NCBI RefSeq assembly: GCF_937988725.1
Contig: NZ_CALKHS010000003.1
Coordinates: forward strand, 186,001-250,000
DNA length: 64,000 nt
Direction of reading: 5' to 3'
Origin: an uncultured Castellaniella sp.
Lineage (GTDB): Bacteria; Pseudomonadota; Gammaproteobacteria; Burkholderiales; Burkholderiaceae_B
The translations under genes were made by a program, and so were the position numbers. Each line of letters begins with the position of its first letter. Position 1 is the first letter of the stretch. Positions 27,760 to 36,727 of this stretch are shown here, in pieces. The notes under the pieces were generated by a model. The model was not told the DNA's origin and did no database searches. It saw nothing but the letters and a program-made list of their open reading frames with translations.

Positions 27760-28370
27760 GACGGGTCGACCTCGCGCCACGCGCCGGGCTGCAGGCCTTC
27801 CAGGCTCCACGGCCCGATGCTCATGCGCACCAGGCGCAAGGTCGGCAGGCCCACGGCGGCCGTCATGCGCCGCACCTGGCGGTTGCGCCCTTCGTGAATC
27901 GTGATTTCCAGCCACGCGGTTGGGATGCTTTTGCGAAATCGCACCGGGGGATCCCGCGGCCAGAGCCGTGGCTCCGCCAGGAGGCGGGCCTGGGCGGGCA
28001 GGGTGGGGCCGTCCTTCAGAACCACGCCGGTGCGCAGACCTTGCAATTGATCCTCGGTCGGCTGGCCTTCGACCTGAACCCAATAGGTTTTCGCCATCTT
28101 GTATCGGGGATCGGCGATGCGCGCCTGCAGCCGGCCGTCGTTCGTCAGCAGGAGCAGGCCTTCGCTGTCGCGATCCAGCCGCCCCGCCGGATAGACGCCG
28201 GGCACGTCGACGAGGTCCTTCAGCGTGGCGCGCTCCTGGTCGTCGCTGAACTGGGTCAGCACGCCGAAGGGCTTGTTCAGCACCAGGAGGCGGGGTTGCG
28301 CGGGAGGCGCCTTGGCCACACGACGCATCCCGCCCGTGCGGGGGCGTCGACCCGGGGATCCATGGGTCAT
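27756..28370 (-). CDS. rluE: 23S rRNA pseudouridine synthase, RluE-type
   Basis: A 204-aa pseudouridine synthase of the RsuA family, without the N-terminal S4 domain, as in RluE (modifies U2457 of 23S rRNA in E. coli). The catalytic Asp is in [17 protein letters not shown], and KTYWVQVEG and [22 protein letters not shown] are family motifs. The first ~25 residues are basic. It forms a coupled pair with arfB, two translation-related genes sharing a 4-bp overlap. Confidence 0.92.
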   Translation of the reverse strand: MTHGSPGRRPRTGGMRRVAKAPPAQPRLLVLNKPFGVLTQFSDDQERATLKDLVDVPGVYPAGRLDRDSEGLLLLTNDGRLQARIADPRYKMAKTYWVQVEGQPTEDQLQGLRTGVVLKDGPTLPAQARLLAEPRLWPRDPPVRFRKSIPTAWLEITIHEGRNRQVRRMTAAVGLPTLRLVRMSIGPWSLEGLQPGAWREVDPS

Positions 28371-28548
28371 GGGAGGGACTCGGGTCGGAATTCATGAATG
28401 CTCATGCGGATATTCTAGCCGTCCCCGGGGCCGGCATTGGCGGACCGGGCGCTGCGCAAACCATGATCGACATGTTCCTCCACGGAGGGTTCAGGCTTAA
28501 AATCCGGAGATCGTCCGATGCCGAGGACAATATGACAGCGGAGGATCC

Positions 28549-29133
28549 ATGGATGCATCGCTCGTTACGCCTGCGGATTCGCGGCCGGAGCTCATCCGGT
28601 GGCACTACCTCTGGTATGTCGCGGCGGCCCTGATCGTCCTGGTGGCGGCCATTCTCGCCGGGAATTTCTGGTTTCTCGACTGGGTCCACGTCATGAGCGG
28701 CGTATTGTGGACCGGCATCGACCTGTTCATGGGCTTCGTCATCGGCCCGATCATCCGCAGCGTGTCGATCCCCGTGCGCAAGGAAATCATCATCCGGCTG
28801 ACGCCGGTCACCCTGTTCCTGATGCCGACCCTGTCCGTCATGACCGGGACGGCGGGCTGGTTCCTGGCGGTCCAGATGGGATTCATGCAATTGCCCTGGC
28901 CCCAGTTCGGCTGGATCGCCGCGGCGCTGGCGCTGGTGACGCTGATGACGATCCAGGGCCTGGGCTATCTGCTGCCCACCAGCGTGCGGGTGTGTCTCGA
29001 ATTGCAGAAACCCGCCCCCGACGGCCCGAAGATCGGGCGCATGATGAGCCGGTTCTATTACGTGGTCGCCAGCCAGGGCGTCATGCAGATCGCCATCATC
29101 GTCGTCATGGCGAAGCTGGCCACCGGCGTGTGA
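28549..29133 (+). CDS. Small integral membrane protein
   Basis: A 194-aa protein with four or five predicted membrane helices: ~22-45, ~48-70, ~85-110, ~118-140 and ~165-190. The segment WVHVMSGVLWTGIDLFMGFVIG resembles copper-resistance D/DUF2269-like families with a His in the first helices, but I cannot assign it. The RBS GGAGG is 4 nt from the ATG. It is divergent from rluE (178 bp apart). Function unknown. Confidence 0.75.
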   Translation: MDASLVTPADSRPELIRWHYLWYVAAALIVLVAAILAGNFWFLDWVHVMSGVLWTGIDLFMGFVIGPIIRSVSIPVRKEIIIRLTPVTLFLMPTLSVMTGTAGWFLAVQMGFMQLPWPQFGWIAAALALVTLMTIQGLGYLLPTSVRVCLELQKPAPDGPKIGRMMSRFYYVVASQGVMQIAIIVVMAKLATGV

Positions 29134-29318
29134 GCGCGGCAGGCGTGCTCTAGGCGAGATCCTGAGCCTACGCATGTCTTGTCGTCTCGTGCTGGAACAG
29201 CTTCTGGCGCACTACCAGGCCAAATACCTCACGCCTATCGCTCGTTCAAGCTGGTTCGTGGGTAAGCCCTCTGTTTCAGGGGCCCCCGGAATCGCCGGCG
29301 CTTGATTGTGGGCACCGA

Positions 29319-29340
29319 GCTATATACAATTGCTATATAC
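29319..29340 (+). promoter_or_regulatory. Tandem 9-bp repeat upstream of vapBC
   Basis: GCTATATAC occurs at 29319-29327 and again at 29332-29340, separated by AATT, 30 bp before the vapB start. The AT-rich pair fits a promoter overlapped by VapB binding sites, as expected for an autoregulated toxin-antitoxin operon. The 43-codon frame at 29174-29305 and the rest of the gap hold nothing I can support. Confidence 0.45.
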
Positions 29341-29369
29341 GTACTGACATTGCATCCAAGGGAGGCGAT

Positions 29370-29603
29370 ATGTCCATTGGTACCGTCTTTATCAATAACC
29401 GCACCCAGGCAGTCCGTCTTCCAGTGGAAGTGCGTCTGCCCGAGGGCGTGAGCAAGGTGCAGGTCCGAGTCAGAGGGAATGAGCGCATTCTGGCGCCCCT
29501 GGGGCAGTCCTGGGACAGTTTTTTCCGGGATGGTTCTGCCGTCAGCGATGATTTCATGCCTGAGCGTGCCAGCCAGCACCAATCAGAGCGGGAAGCGCTC
29601 TGA
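29370..29603 (+). CDS. vapB: VapB-type antitoxin
   Basis: A 77-aa antitoxin with an N-terminal AbrB-like swapped-hairpin DNA-binding domain ([21 protein letters not shown]). The acidic, disordered C-terminal tail ([18 protein letters not shown]) should wrap the toxin. It is coupled to vapC: the TGA and the toxin ATG share one base. RBS GGGAGG is 6 nt before the ATG. It should repress its own promoter through the repeat just upstream. Confidence 0.9.
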   Translation: MSIGTVFINNRTQAVRLPVEVRLPEGVSKVQVRVRGNERILAPLGQSWDSFFRDGSAVSDDFMPERASQHQSEREAL

Positions 29604-30010
29604 TGCTGCGCTATTTATTGGACACCAATATTGTTATTTATGTCCTGAAGCAGCGCCCCGTCGAAATGCTGCCTATTTTCAATGCAAATGCCAGTCGCAT
29701 GGCGATCTCTTCCATCACCTTGGCGGAACTTCTGCATGGCGCGGAGAAAAGCAGGCGCGTCAGCGAGAACCTGGCCGTTGTCGAAGATTTTTGCGGCCGC
29801 GTTGAAATATTGCCATATGGCGCCAAGGCTGCGCAGCACTATGGCTCCATACGCGCGGCTCTTGAAAAGCTGGGTCGGCCTATCGGGGTGAATGATCTGC
29901 ACATTGCAGGTCACGCCCGCAGCGAAGGCTTGGTGTTGGTGACCAATAATGTGTCGGAATTTGCGCGCGTGCCGGCGTTGGAGATAGAGAACTGGGCTGA
30001 CCGGGGGTGA
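29603..30010 (+). CDS. vapC: VapC-type PIN-domain toxin
   Basis: A 135-aa PIN-domain RNase. The acidic active site is visible: Asp7 (YLLDTNI), Glu42 (TLAELLHG) and Asp98 (GVNDLHIAGHA), with VTNNVSEFARVP at the fourth position. Close relatives cleave initiator tRNA or other tRNAs/rRNA and stop translation. The toxin is intact, so the pair is probably functional. It stands outside the tRNA-Phe island. Confidence 0.92.
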   Translation: MLRYLLDTNIVIYVLKQRPVEMLPIFNANASRMAISSITLAELLHGAEKSRRVSENLAVVEDFCGRVEILPYGAKAAQHYGSIRAALEKLGRPIGVNDLHIAGHARSEGLVLVTNNVSEFARVPALEIENWADRG

Positions 30011-30119
30011 GGCGGCAACGGCCTTTGAGTAGTGCTCAACGCTTAGTGTCGACCACCCGCACGGACCACCTTCCTGATTCTTCCTTCTGGATGGCCAGCC
30101 GAACGGCGTCCCCCCCTGT

Positions 30120-31094
30120 TCAGGCCGCGCGCTCCCACGCCATGTAGTCCGCGAAGGCCAGGTCCGGTGAGAAGCGCGGGACGTAGCCGAAATCCGCCTG
30201 CGCCCGCCGGATGCTGAAAGGCGGGCGGGGCGTCGGCGCGGCGACCCCGATGTTCAGCGCCGATGGTTCGTCGGAGATCTCGTAGGAGAATTCCGGGTAG
30301 ACCGTCGCCAGGCGGTCGCACCAGTCGCTCGCGGACCAGCGGCGGCCCGACGAGACGTGGTAGAGCGCCTGGGGCAGGGCGTCGGGACTGGTCAGGATCC
30401 GCACGATGCCGTCCGCCACGTCCGTGGCGTAGACCCAGTCGTCGGGCAGGTGTTTCCGGAACACGGCGCGCTTGCCCGCCTGGGCCAGCCGCATCAGGCC
30501 GAACGGGATGCTGAGCGTGTCGCGCTGACCCGTGTCGTGCTCCCAGCGTCCGAAGCACGTTCCCACCCTGACCACGCCGACGTCGAGCCTTCCGGTGGCG
30601 CGATAGCGTATGGCGACTCTTTCGGCGGCGTACTTGGTGATGCCGTACAGCGTTTCGGGCACCGGCACGTCGTCGATTTCATCCAGACTGCCGTCCTGCT
30701 TCACCGAAGAACCGAAGACCGAGCCCGAACTCAGCTGGACGACCCGCCGCACGCCGCATTGTCTGGCGGCTTCCAGCACCTCGATGGCGCCGCCCAGGTT
30801 GACCGCCGCGACCAGATCCGGCTGCCGGGCCTCGCGTTCCGCGCCCGCCGTGATCGCCGCGGCGTGCACCAGCAGGCGCACCTTATGTCGGCGCATCGCT
30901 TCCATGAGACGCTGGCGGTCCCGCACGTCGCCGAGTTCGACGTCGATGGCGCCGGGTCCGGCCGCCATTTTGTCCACAAACGCGGCCGACGGCGCTTCCA
31001 GGCCGAAGGACACCACGTGCCGCCCGGCGGCCAGCAGCTGTTCCGCGACATTGAGGCCGACGAACCCGGCCCCTCCCGTAATCATGATCGTCAT
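30120..31094 (-). CDS. NAD-dependent epimerase/dehydratase (extended SDR)
   Basis: A 324-aa extended short-chain dehydrogenase. The Rossmann motif is ITGGAGFVGLNVAEQ, the catalytic Ser lies in QLSSGSVFGSS, and the YxxxK pair is in YGITKYAAERVA. It resembles nucleotide-sugar epimerases, but similar enzymes also act in uronate or other catabolic loci. It is divergent from the TRAP operon (293 bp between the two starts), which has a racemase-like gene, so a role in the same catabolic pathway is possible. Confidence 0.87.
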   Translation of the reverse strand: MTIMITGGAGFVGLNVAEQLLAAGRHVVSFGLEAPSAAFVDKMAAGPGAIDVELGDVRDRQRLMEAMRRHKVRLLVHAAAITAGAEREARQPDLVAAVNLGGAIEVLEAARQCGVRRVVQLSSGSVFGSSVKQDGSLDEIDDVPVPETLYGITKYAAERVAIRYRATGRLDVGVVRVGTCFGRWEHDTGQRDTLSIPFGLMRLAQAGKRAVFRKHLPDDWVYATDVADGIVRILTSPDALPQALYHVSSGRRWSASDWCDRLATVYPEFSYEISDEPSALNIGVAAPTPRPPFSIRRAQADFGYVPRFSPDLAFADYMAWERAA

Positions 31095-31387
31095 GAGCCC
31101 GCTTCCCGAGGTGTGCTGTTGAGCCAGCCGCGGACTCGCGTTGCGACGCCCGCCGGTCTGGGTCTGCGTACCATACCAAGGTTTTCGACACAGTTGTACG
31201 AATTAATTGTTGAATTAAGTGTTAACACTTATGTTCTCAAATGGATCGGCAAAATACTATGTGCGGGAATGCAGTCGCCGCTTCATCGAAGCCATGGGCA
31301 ATACACATAACTACCGCCATCAGCGACCTGCATCGACAGCCCAGCCGGAAAACATATGGCGCAACCAGCTCTACAGGGAGACATGCG

Positions 31388-32386
31388 ATGAGGATTACTT
31401 CAGCAATCAAGGGAACAATGGTGGGATTTGCGCTGCTGGGCATGATGCCCGCGCCGCAGGCCCTGGCCGCCCAGCACCTGCGCGTGACGGGCAACTTCCC
31501 GGTCGAACATTCGATTTCCAAAGCGATGGAAGTCTTCAAGCAGGAAGTGGAGAAGAACACCAAGGGAGAGCTCGTGATCGATCTCTTCCCCAACATGATG
31601 CTCGGCGGCGCCCAGGAAAACGTCGACCAGGCCAGGAACGGGACGACGTTCGGAACGATGCTCAGCGTGGCCTATCTTTCGCGGGTCGTCCCCGAATTCG
31701 AGGCCATCAGCCTGCCGTTCATCTTCGACTCGCGGGAAAAGGCCTACGGCGTGGTGGACGGCAAGGTCGGCAAGATCCTGGATGAAAAGATGGCGGCCAA
31801 AGGGTTCAAGGGACTGGGCTTTGGTGAACTCGGCTTCCGGAACGTGACGAACAACGTGCGCCCGATCGCCGAACTGAAGGACTTCAAGGACCTGAAGATC
31901 CGCCTGCAGCCGAATCAGGTCCATCTGGACACCTTCAGGGCCCTGGGAGCGAACCCGGTGTCGATGGACATCAGCGAAGTCTATTCGGCGCTTCAGCAAG
32001 GCGTTCTCGACGGGCAGGAAAATCCTTACGACAGCATCGCCACGCGCCGTTTCAATGAAGTCCAGAAGTACATATCGGGCAGCCGGCATTTGTTCGACTT
32101 CGCCGTGTTCGTCGCCAATAAACGAACCTTCGACAAGCTGAGCCCCGAGAACCAGGATATTGTCCTGAAGGCGGCCAATGCGGCCATGCAATGGCAGCGC
32201 AATCAGTCGGCGACCCAGGCCATGAAGTGGAAGGACGAGCTCATCAAGCGCGGCATGCAATATACGGAAATCACCAGCGATGCCCGCAAGGAAATGCAGA
32301 AAGCGACCTTGCCGGTGATCGAAAAGGTCAAGAAAAACATTGATCCGCAGGTCATCGACGCCGTGCTCTCCGAGGTGGGCGCGTGA
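31388..32386 (+). CDS. TRAP transporter substrate-binding protein DctP (system 1)
   Basis: A 332-aa periplasmic DctP-family protein with a signal peptide (TMVGFALLGMMPAPQALAAQ). The conserved Arg that binds the ligand carboxylate is in KIRLQPNQ, and GVLDGQENPYDSIATRRFNEVQKY is the family motif after it. The start at 31388 follows AGGGAG; a frame running back to 31241 has no RBS or signal peptide. First gene of a dctPQM operon; the stop overlaps the dctQ GTG start. Confidence 0.92.
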   Translation: MRITSAIKGTMVGFALLGMMPAPQALAAQHLRVTGNFPVEHSISKAMEVFKQEVEKNTKGELVIDLFPNMMLGGAQENVDQARNGTTFGTMLSVAYLSRVVPEFEAISLPFIFDSREKAYGVVDGKVGKILDEKMAAKGFKGLGFGELGFRNVTNNVRPIAELKDFKDLKIRLQPNQVHLDTFRALGANPVSMDISEVYSALQQGVLDGQENPYDSIATRRFNEVQKYISGSRHLFDFAVFVANKRTFDKLSPENQDIVLKAANAAMQWQRNQSATQAMKWKDELIKRGMQYTEITSDARKEMQKATLPVIEKVKKNIDPQVIDAVLSEVGA

Positions 32387-32940
32387 GCGGCGCGGAAACC
32401 GTCGATAGCTCCAACGAGACGCGCAGCGCCCCCGTGCCGCCCAAGTGGTCGGGGAGCGCGCTGCAGCGTGTCGTGATGGGGGTCGATCGAGCCTCTTTCG
32501 GCCTGATCATCGTGACCATGGCCGCGATGACGATCATCGTGACCGCCCAGGTGCTTTGGCGGCACGTGCTCAACTCCTCGATCGACTCGGCCGATGAGCT
32601 GTCCCGCCTGCTTTTCGTCTGGGCGATGTTCCTCGCCATCCCTCACGGCATCAAGTACGGGGTTCACGTCGGCATCGACCTGATGGTCAGTTTCATGGCG
32701 CCCGCCGTCAAGGAACTGGTGTTCAGGCTGATGTCGCTTGCCGCGGCTGTCCTCATGGCCGCCGTGACGGTCGCCGCTTGGAGCGCCGCCCAGGGGCAAT
32801 GGGAACAACTCATGCCGACGCTGCCGATCACGGCCGCGATCTTCTACATCGCCATTCTGACCTGCACCGCCCACTCCCTGCTGCACCTCGTGCTGTTCGC
32901 CTGGGGCGGATCTTCGATCTGGGGAGGTAAAACGCTATGA
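32383..32940 (+). CDS. TRAP transporter small permease DctQ (system 1)
   Basis: A 185-aa four-helix membrane subunit. The DctQ pattern is WRHVLNSSIDSADELSRLLFVWAMFLAIPHGIKYGVHVGIDL. It starts at a GTG overlapping the dctP stop (GTGA), and its own stop overlaps dctM (ATGA), so all three are coupled. It bridges the binding protein and the large subunit. Confidence 0.9.
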   Translation: MSGAETVDSSNETRSAPVPPKWSGSALQRVVMGVDRASFGLIIVTMAAMTIIVTAQVLWRHVLNSSIDSADELSRLLFVWAMFLAIPHGIKYGVHVGIDLMVSFMAPAVKELVFRLMSLAAAVLMAAVTVAAWSAAQGQWEQLMPTLPITAAIFYIAILTCTAHSLLHLVLFAWGGSSIWGGKTL

Positions 32941-34217
32941 CAATCGTCATGCTTGTGCTGTTCATTGTCTTTGCGTTCCTGGGAATGCCCCTGGCGTTCG
33001 CGCTGGGGTTCACTTCGCTGGGCGCGCTGTATCTTGGCGATTTCCCGGTCACCATGCTGGCTGAGCGCATGCTCTACGCCGTGAACAGCTTCCCCCTGAT
33101 GGCCATCCCCCTGTTCATCATCGCCGGTGAACTGATGGTGAAGGCGGGCATGATGGAGCGCCTCGTGGCGTTTTCCAACAGCCTGGTGGGGCGGGTGCAC
33201 GGCGGCCTGGCCAACGTGACCATTGTCGCGGGCACCATCCTGGCCGCGGTGAGCGGCGCCGCGGTGGCCAGCGCCAGCGCCCTGGGCAGCGCCCTGGTCC
33301 CGTCCTTGCGCAAATACTATCCCGATTCCTATTCCTGCGCGGTCATCGCTTCGGCGTCCAATCTGGGCCCCATCATCCCTCCCTCCAATGCGATGATCGT
33401 CTATGCCTTGATGGCCGGCTCCGCCGTTTCGGTCGGCGGGCTGTTCATGGCGGGCATCGTTCCCGGCGTCATCCTCTGCGCCGGCTTCATCTGCATCGCC
33501 AGCTATCTGTCCTGGAAGCGGAAGTACCCGCTGACCGGCCAGCCGTTCAATGCAAAGGTGGCGCTGCGCGAACTGCGCCGCGCCTACGCCATCCTGCTCA
33601 TGCCGATCGTCGTCCTTGGCGGAATCATCAGCGGCTTGTTCACGGCGACCGAAGGCGCGGCGGTGGCGGTCGTCTATTCCGCGCTCATCGGTTTCTTCGC
33701 CACACGCAAGCTCAAACTCAGGGACGTGCCCGGCTGCCTGTTCAGAGCGGCTGTCGTGTCGGCCATGGTGGCCGCCCTGATCGCCTTCGCCGCCACCGTC
33801 ACCTTCCTTTTCGCGGTGGAGATGGTGCCGCAGCAGCTGGCGCAGTGGATACAGTCCGTGACCACGGATCCCATGACGTTCGTGATCGCCACCATGGTCC
33901 TCCTGGTGATCGTCGGCATGTTCCTGGAATCCAACGCCGCGTACATCATGCTGGTGCCGCTGTTCGCGCCGATCGCGCAGACCTTCGGCATCGATCCGCT
34001 CTGGTTCGGCCTGCTGTTCGTGCTGAACCTGGTCATCGGCATGATGACCCCGCCGGTCGGGGTGCTGTATTTCGTCGTCTGCGGCATCACTCGGGTTCCG
34101 ATGGGGCCTGTCGTCCGCGAATGCATCCCCTTCGTCGCGTATCAGTTCCTCGTCATGATTCTGTGCATGATCTTTCCATCCATCGTGACCTGGCTGCCAC
34201 GCGCCTTGGGATATTGA
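32937..34217 (+). CDS. TRAP transporter large permease DctM (system 1)
   Basis: A 426-aa DctM/SiaM-type permease with about twelve hydrophobic segments. It is the Na+-coupled elevator subunit of a carboxylate importer. Motifs include PLMAIPLFIIAGELMVKAGM, AVSGAAVASASALGS, SNLGPIIPPSNAMIVY and MTPPVGVLYFV. The ligand is unknown; the adjacent racemase-like, epimerase and GntR genes suggest a hydroxy or sugar acid. Confidence 0.93.
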   Translation: MTIVMLVLFIVFAFLGMPLAFALGFTSLGALYLGDFPVTMLAERMLYAVNSFPLMAIPLFIIAGELMVKAGMMERLVAFSNSLVGRVHGGLANVTIVAGTILAAVSGAAVASASALGSALVPSLRKYYPDSYSCAVIASASNLGPIIPPSNAMIVYALMAGSAVSVGGLFMAGIVPGVILCAGFICIASYLSWKRKYPLTGQPFNAKVALRELRRAYAILLMPIVVLGGIISGLFTATEGAAVAVVYSALIGFFATRKLKLRDVPGCLFRAAVVSAMVAALIAFAATVTFLFAVEMVPQQLAQWIQSVTTDPMTFVIATMVLLVIVGMFLESNAAYIMLVPLFAPIAQTFGIDPLWFGLLFVLNLVIGMMTPPVGVLYFVVCGITRVPMGPVVRECIPFVAYQFLVMILCMIFPSIVTWLPRALGY

Positions 34218-34220
34218 TCC

Positions 34221-34242
34221 GCCGCAGGCGTAAGCCTGCGGC
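34221..34242. terminator. Hairpin between dctM and the racemase-like gene
   Basis: Arms GCCGCAGGC (34221-34229) and GCCTGCGGC (34234-34242) close a GTAA loop and are followed by AAGTTT. It lies 18 bp before the next start, so it may attenuate read-through or stabilise the dctPQM transcript rather than end the operon. Confidence 0.5.
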
Positions 34243-34259
34243 AAGTTTAGGGAACCGTC

Positions 34260-35018
34260 ATGCGTCTGCTTGTCATCAATCCGAACATCTCCACCAGCGT
34301 CAGCGATCTCATCGAGGCCGAAGCCAGGCGCGCCGCGGCCGACGATACTCAGATCACCATGCTGACCGCGCAATTCGGCGTGGCCTACATCGAAACCCGG
34401 TTCGAATCGCTGATCGCCGGCTATGCGACCTCCATCCTTGCGGCGGAGCATGCGCCGGCGCACGACGCGGTGATCGTGGCGGCTTTCGGGGATCCCGGCG
34501 TCACGGGCCTGCGCGAGGCGCTGGACATCCCCGTCGTCGGCATGACCGAAGCCGCCCTGATGAGCGCGTGCCTGCTGGGGCAGCGCTTTTCGATCATCGC
34601 GATTTCGTCCCGGATCACCGCCTGGTATCGCGAGAACGTCGAGCGCAACGGCCTGATATCGCGGCTGGCCAGCATCCGCAATCTGGAGAGCCCGCTGAGG
34701 GACATCGGATCCGTCCAGGAAGACCATGCCGAAAAGCTGATCGCCTTGTGCAACGATGCGGTCGAGCACGATCATGCGGACAGCATCATTCTGGCGGGCG
34801 CCCCGTTGGCCGGGCTGGCGCGCCGCGTCAGGGACCAGTTGCCGGTGCCCGTCGTCGATGGCGTCTCCAGCGCGGTGTGCCACGCGCAGACGCTCGCCCG
34901 CCTGGCGCCCGTCGGGGCGAGCAAGGGCAGTTTCGCCCGGCCTCCCGTCAAGCCCAACGCGGGCCTGCCGGAGCCGATCGTCAGGCTTCTGGGCAGGCAG
35001 CCAGCGGGAAATCGATAG
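34260..35018 (+). CDS. Asp/Glu/hydantoin racemase-family protein lacking the catalytic cysteines
   Basis: A 252-aa protein with the Asp/Glu racemase fold, closest in wording to hydantoin/allantoin racemases (LLVINPNISTSVSDLI at the start, PVVDGV near the end). Known racemases use two cysteines, in a CFGDPG-type and a GCAG-type motif. Here the first reads AAFGDPG and the second ILAGAPLAGLA, so neither cysteine is present. A cofactor-independent two-base racemisation is therefore unlikely. It follows a TRAP operon by 42 bp and precedes a GntR gene; a role as decarboxylase, isomerase or binding protein for the imported acid is possible. Confidence 0.8.
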   Translation: MRLLVINPNISTSVSDLIEAEARRAAADDTQITMLTAQFGVAYIETRFESLIAGYATSILAAEHAPAHDAVIVAAFGDPGVTGLREALDIPVVGMTEAALMSACLLGQRFSIIAISSRITAWYRENVERNGLISRLASIRNLESPLRDIGSVQEDHAEKLIALCNDAVEHDHADSIILAGAPLAGLARRVRDQLPVPVVDGVSSAVCHAQTLARLAPVGASKGSFARPPVKPNAGLPEPIVRLLGRQPAGNR

Positions 35019-35075
35019 GGGCTTCGCGCGCGCCGAATTGATAAAATAGGGCGCCTACGACCTAGAAATGAACCA

Positions 35076-35783
35076 GTGACTACGACACGACCCGGGAAGA
35101 ACAGATACCGTCGAGGCGATCTTGGTGCTGCGGAGATCGCCGCCAAACTGTACTCCGCCATTCTCGAACACCGTATCCCTCCCGGGACCAAGCTCGCCGA
35201 AAGTCGCCTGGCGACGATATTTGCCGTGAACCGCACCCGCATCCGCGAGGTGCTCTCCCGGCTCGCGTACGAACAGGTGGTAGAACTCGTGCCGCATCAC
35301 GGCGCGCACGTCGCCAAGCCCAGCGTGGAAGACGCCAGGGATGTCTTCGAAGCAAGGCGCCTGATCGAACCCTTCACGGTTCGCAAGCTCACGGACACCC
35401 TGACTGCCGAGAAGACCGTGAAGCTGCGGGAACACCTGGACATGGAGGCGGAGGCGCGGCGCGTCCCGGACGAACCTAGCATCATCCGGCTGTCGGGCGA
35501 GTTCCACGTGCTGCTTGCGGACCTGGCCGAGAATGCCGCCTTGCTGCGCACGATCCGCGAACTGTCCATGCGAACCTGCCTGATCATCAGCCTGTACAGC
35601 AAGTCCACCACGCAAAGTTGCCGGGCGGATGAACACGAGAGCATCGCCGAATCCATCATCCGCCGGGATGCGGATGCCGCCGTGGCGCTGATTCTGGAAC
35701 ACTTCGACCACGTCCAGGGCAGCCTGGAACTGGACCGGCAGGCGGGGGACGTCGACCTCGAGGGGCTGTTCGCCGAGATGTGA
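35076..35783 (+). CDS. GntR/FadR-family transcriptional regulator
   Basis: A 235-aa regulator with an N-terminal winged helix (GAAEIAAKLYSAILEHRIPPGTKL, then NRTRIREVLSRLAYEQVVEL) and a C-terminal FCD ligand domain (~residues 90-220) with DVFEARRLIEPF and LSGEFHVLLADLAEN. The start is GTG at 35076 without a clear RBS. FCD-type GntR proteins sense small carboxylates, which fits control of the preceding TRAP/racemase-like genes. Confidence 0.9.
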   Translation: MTTTRPGKNRYRRGDLGAAEIAAKLYSAILEHRIPPGTKLAESRLATIFAVNRTRIREVLSRLAYEQVVELVPHHGAHVAKPSVEDARDVFEARRLIEPFTVRKLTDTLTAEKTVKLREHLDMEAEARRVPDEPSIIRLSGEFHVLLADLAENAALLRTIRELSMRTCLIISLYSKSTTQSCRADEHESIAESIIRRDADAAVALILEHFDHVQGSLELDRQAGDVDLEGLFAEM

Positions 35784-35859
35784 GGCCCGGGTCTCATATC
35801 CGGTCTTCATCGTGAAGATTTGCGTCGGTCCCGCCCGCTGCCGTGTTCTTGCCGCCCTG

Positions 35860-36585
35860 TCACAGCCAAGGAGCCAGGGTCTGGTCGGCGACGTCCGCCC
35901 AGCCTCGGTTGGCCGTGGGGTTGGCCGGGCTGGGGTGCAGCAGGTAGGCGGTCGGGATGCCGGCCCCCGTGATGAGCTGCGCCCGGCTATGGGCGAAGCG
36001 TCCGATGCCGACCACCACGCGCGGCCTGATGGCGTGGATCACGGCGCCCAGCGCCGCGTCGCAGATGCCGAACAGCGGCTCGCGTTCGGCCTTGTGCAAT
36101 TGTTCCGGGACCAGGTTGCGGTTGTGGCGCAGAAACAGCAAGGGGCAGTAGTTCCAGACGAAGATGTCCTGGAAGAACCGGGCGGGACTGTCGAAGCGCC
36201 GCCGCGCCCAACCCCAGAAGCGATCCCCGCTGCCTTCGCTGCGGCGGCAGGCGAAACCGGTGATCGGGTATTTTTCGTGCTGGCCGGGCAGAGGCCCGCC
36301 CAGAGGCTTTTCGATTTCCAGCCAGTCGCGCGCCATGGAGACTTCCCCGAAGGGGACGCCGGTCTGGGCCATGCCCCAGGGGCCGGGATTCATGCCGACC
36401 AGCAGGATCCGGCCCGTCCGGGCGCCGTGCCGTTGCAAGTATTCACGGTGCGCCGACCACATGTAGATCAGCGGGTTGTAGACGTGGCTGGCGCTGGGGA
36501 ATGACAGCACCTGCAGGCTGCCCGCGAGCACGCGGGCGATGGCCGTGCTGGCGTTGTCCAGATCGGGGGCGGATCTTGTGGTCAT
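35860..36585 (-). CDS. SMUG1-like uracil-DNA glycosylase
   Basis: A 241-aa member of the uracil-DNA glycosylase superfamily, family 3 (SMUG1). The active-site motif is GMNPGPWGMAQTGVPFGE (Asn in the family 3 position). The second motif is LLHPSPANPTANRGW with the conserved His. It should remove uracil and oxidised pyrimidines from DNA. The start at 36585 (MTTRSAP) is favoured over 36633 by protein length. SMUG1-type enzymes are uncommon in bacteria, where Ung (family 1) is usual. Divergent from queG. Confidence 0.88.
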   Translation of the reverse strand: MTTRSAPDLDNASTAIARVLAGSLQVLSFPSASHVYNPLIYMWSAHREYLQRHGARTGRILLVGMNPGPWGMAQTGVPFGEVSMARDWLEIEKPLGGPLPGQHEKYPITGFACRRSEGSGDRFWGWARRRFDSPARFFQDIFVWNYCPLLFLRHNRNLVPEQLHKAEREPLFGICDAALGAVIHAIRPRVVVGIGRFAHSRAQLITGAGIPTAYLLHPSPANPTANRGWADVADQTLAPWL

Positions 36586-36727
36586 GGATCTTGCGTGGGC
36601 GGCGCCGGAACCGGCGGCTTTCCTCGGAAGCATTCATTATAGGCAGGATGGTTCGCAGCGGTCCCGGGCCATCGGGCCGTATCATACGGAAGGACGAACT
36701 CGCGATTCACGCAGAACTGGCAGCAGC

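Noticed and set aside
29174..29305. 43-codon plus-strand frame before vapBC
   Set aside because: It has an ATG but no RBS, and no recognisable family; it could be a relic but is not supported.
32844..34883. 679-codon minus-strand open frame opposite dctM
   Set aside because: Antisense to well-supported dctM and racemase-like genes, with repetitive charged composition and no signal.
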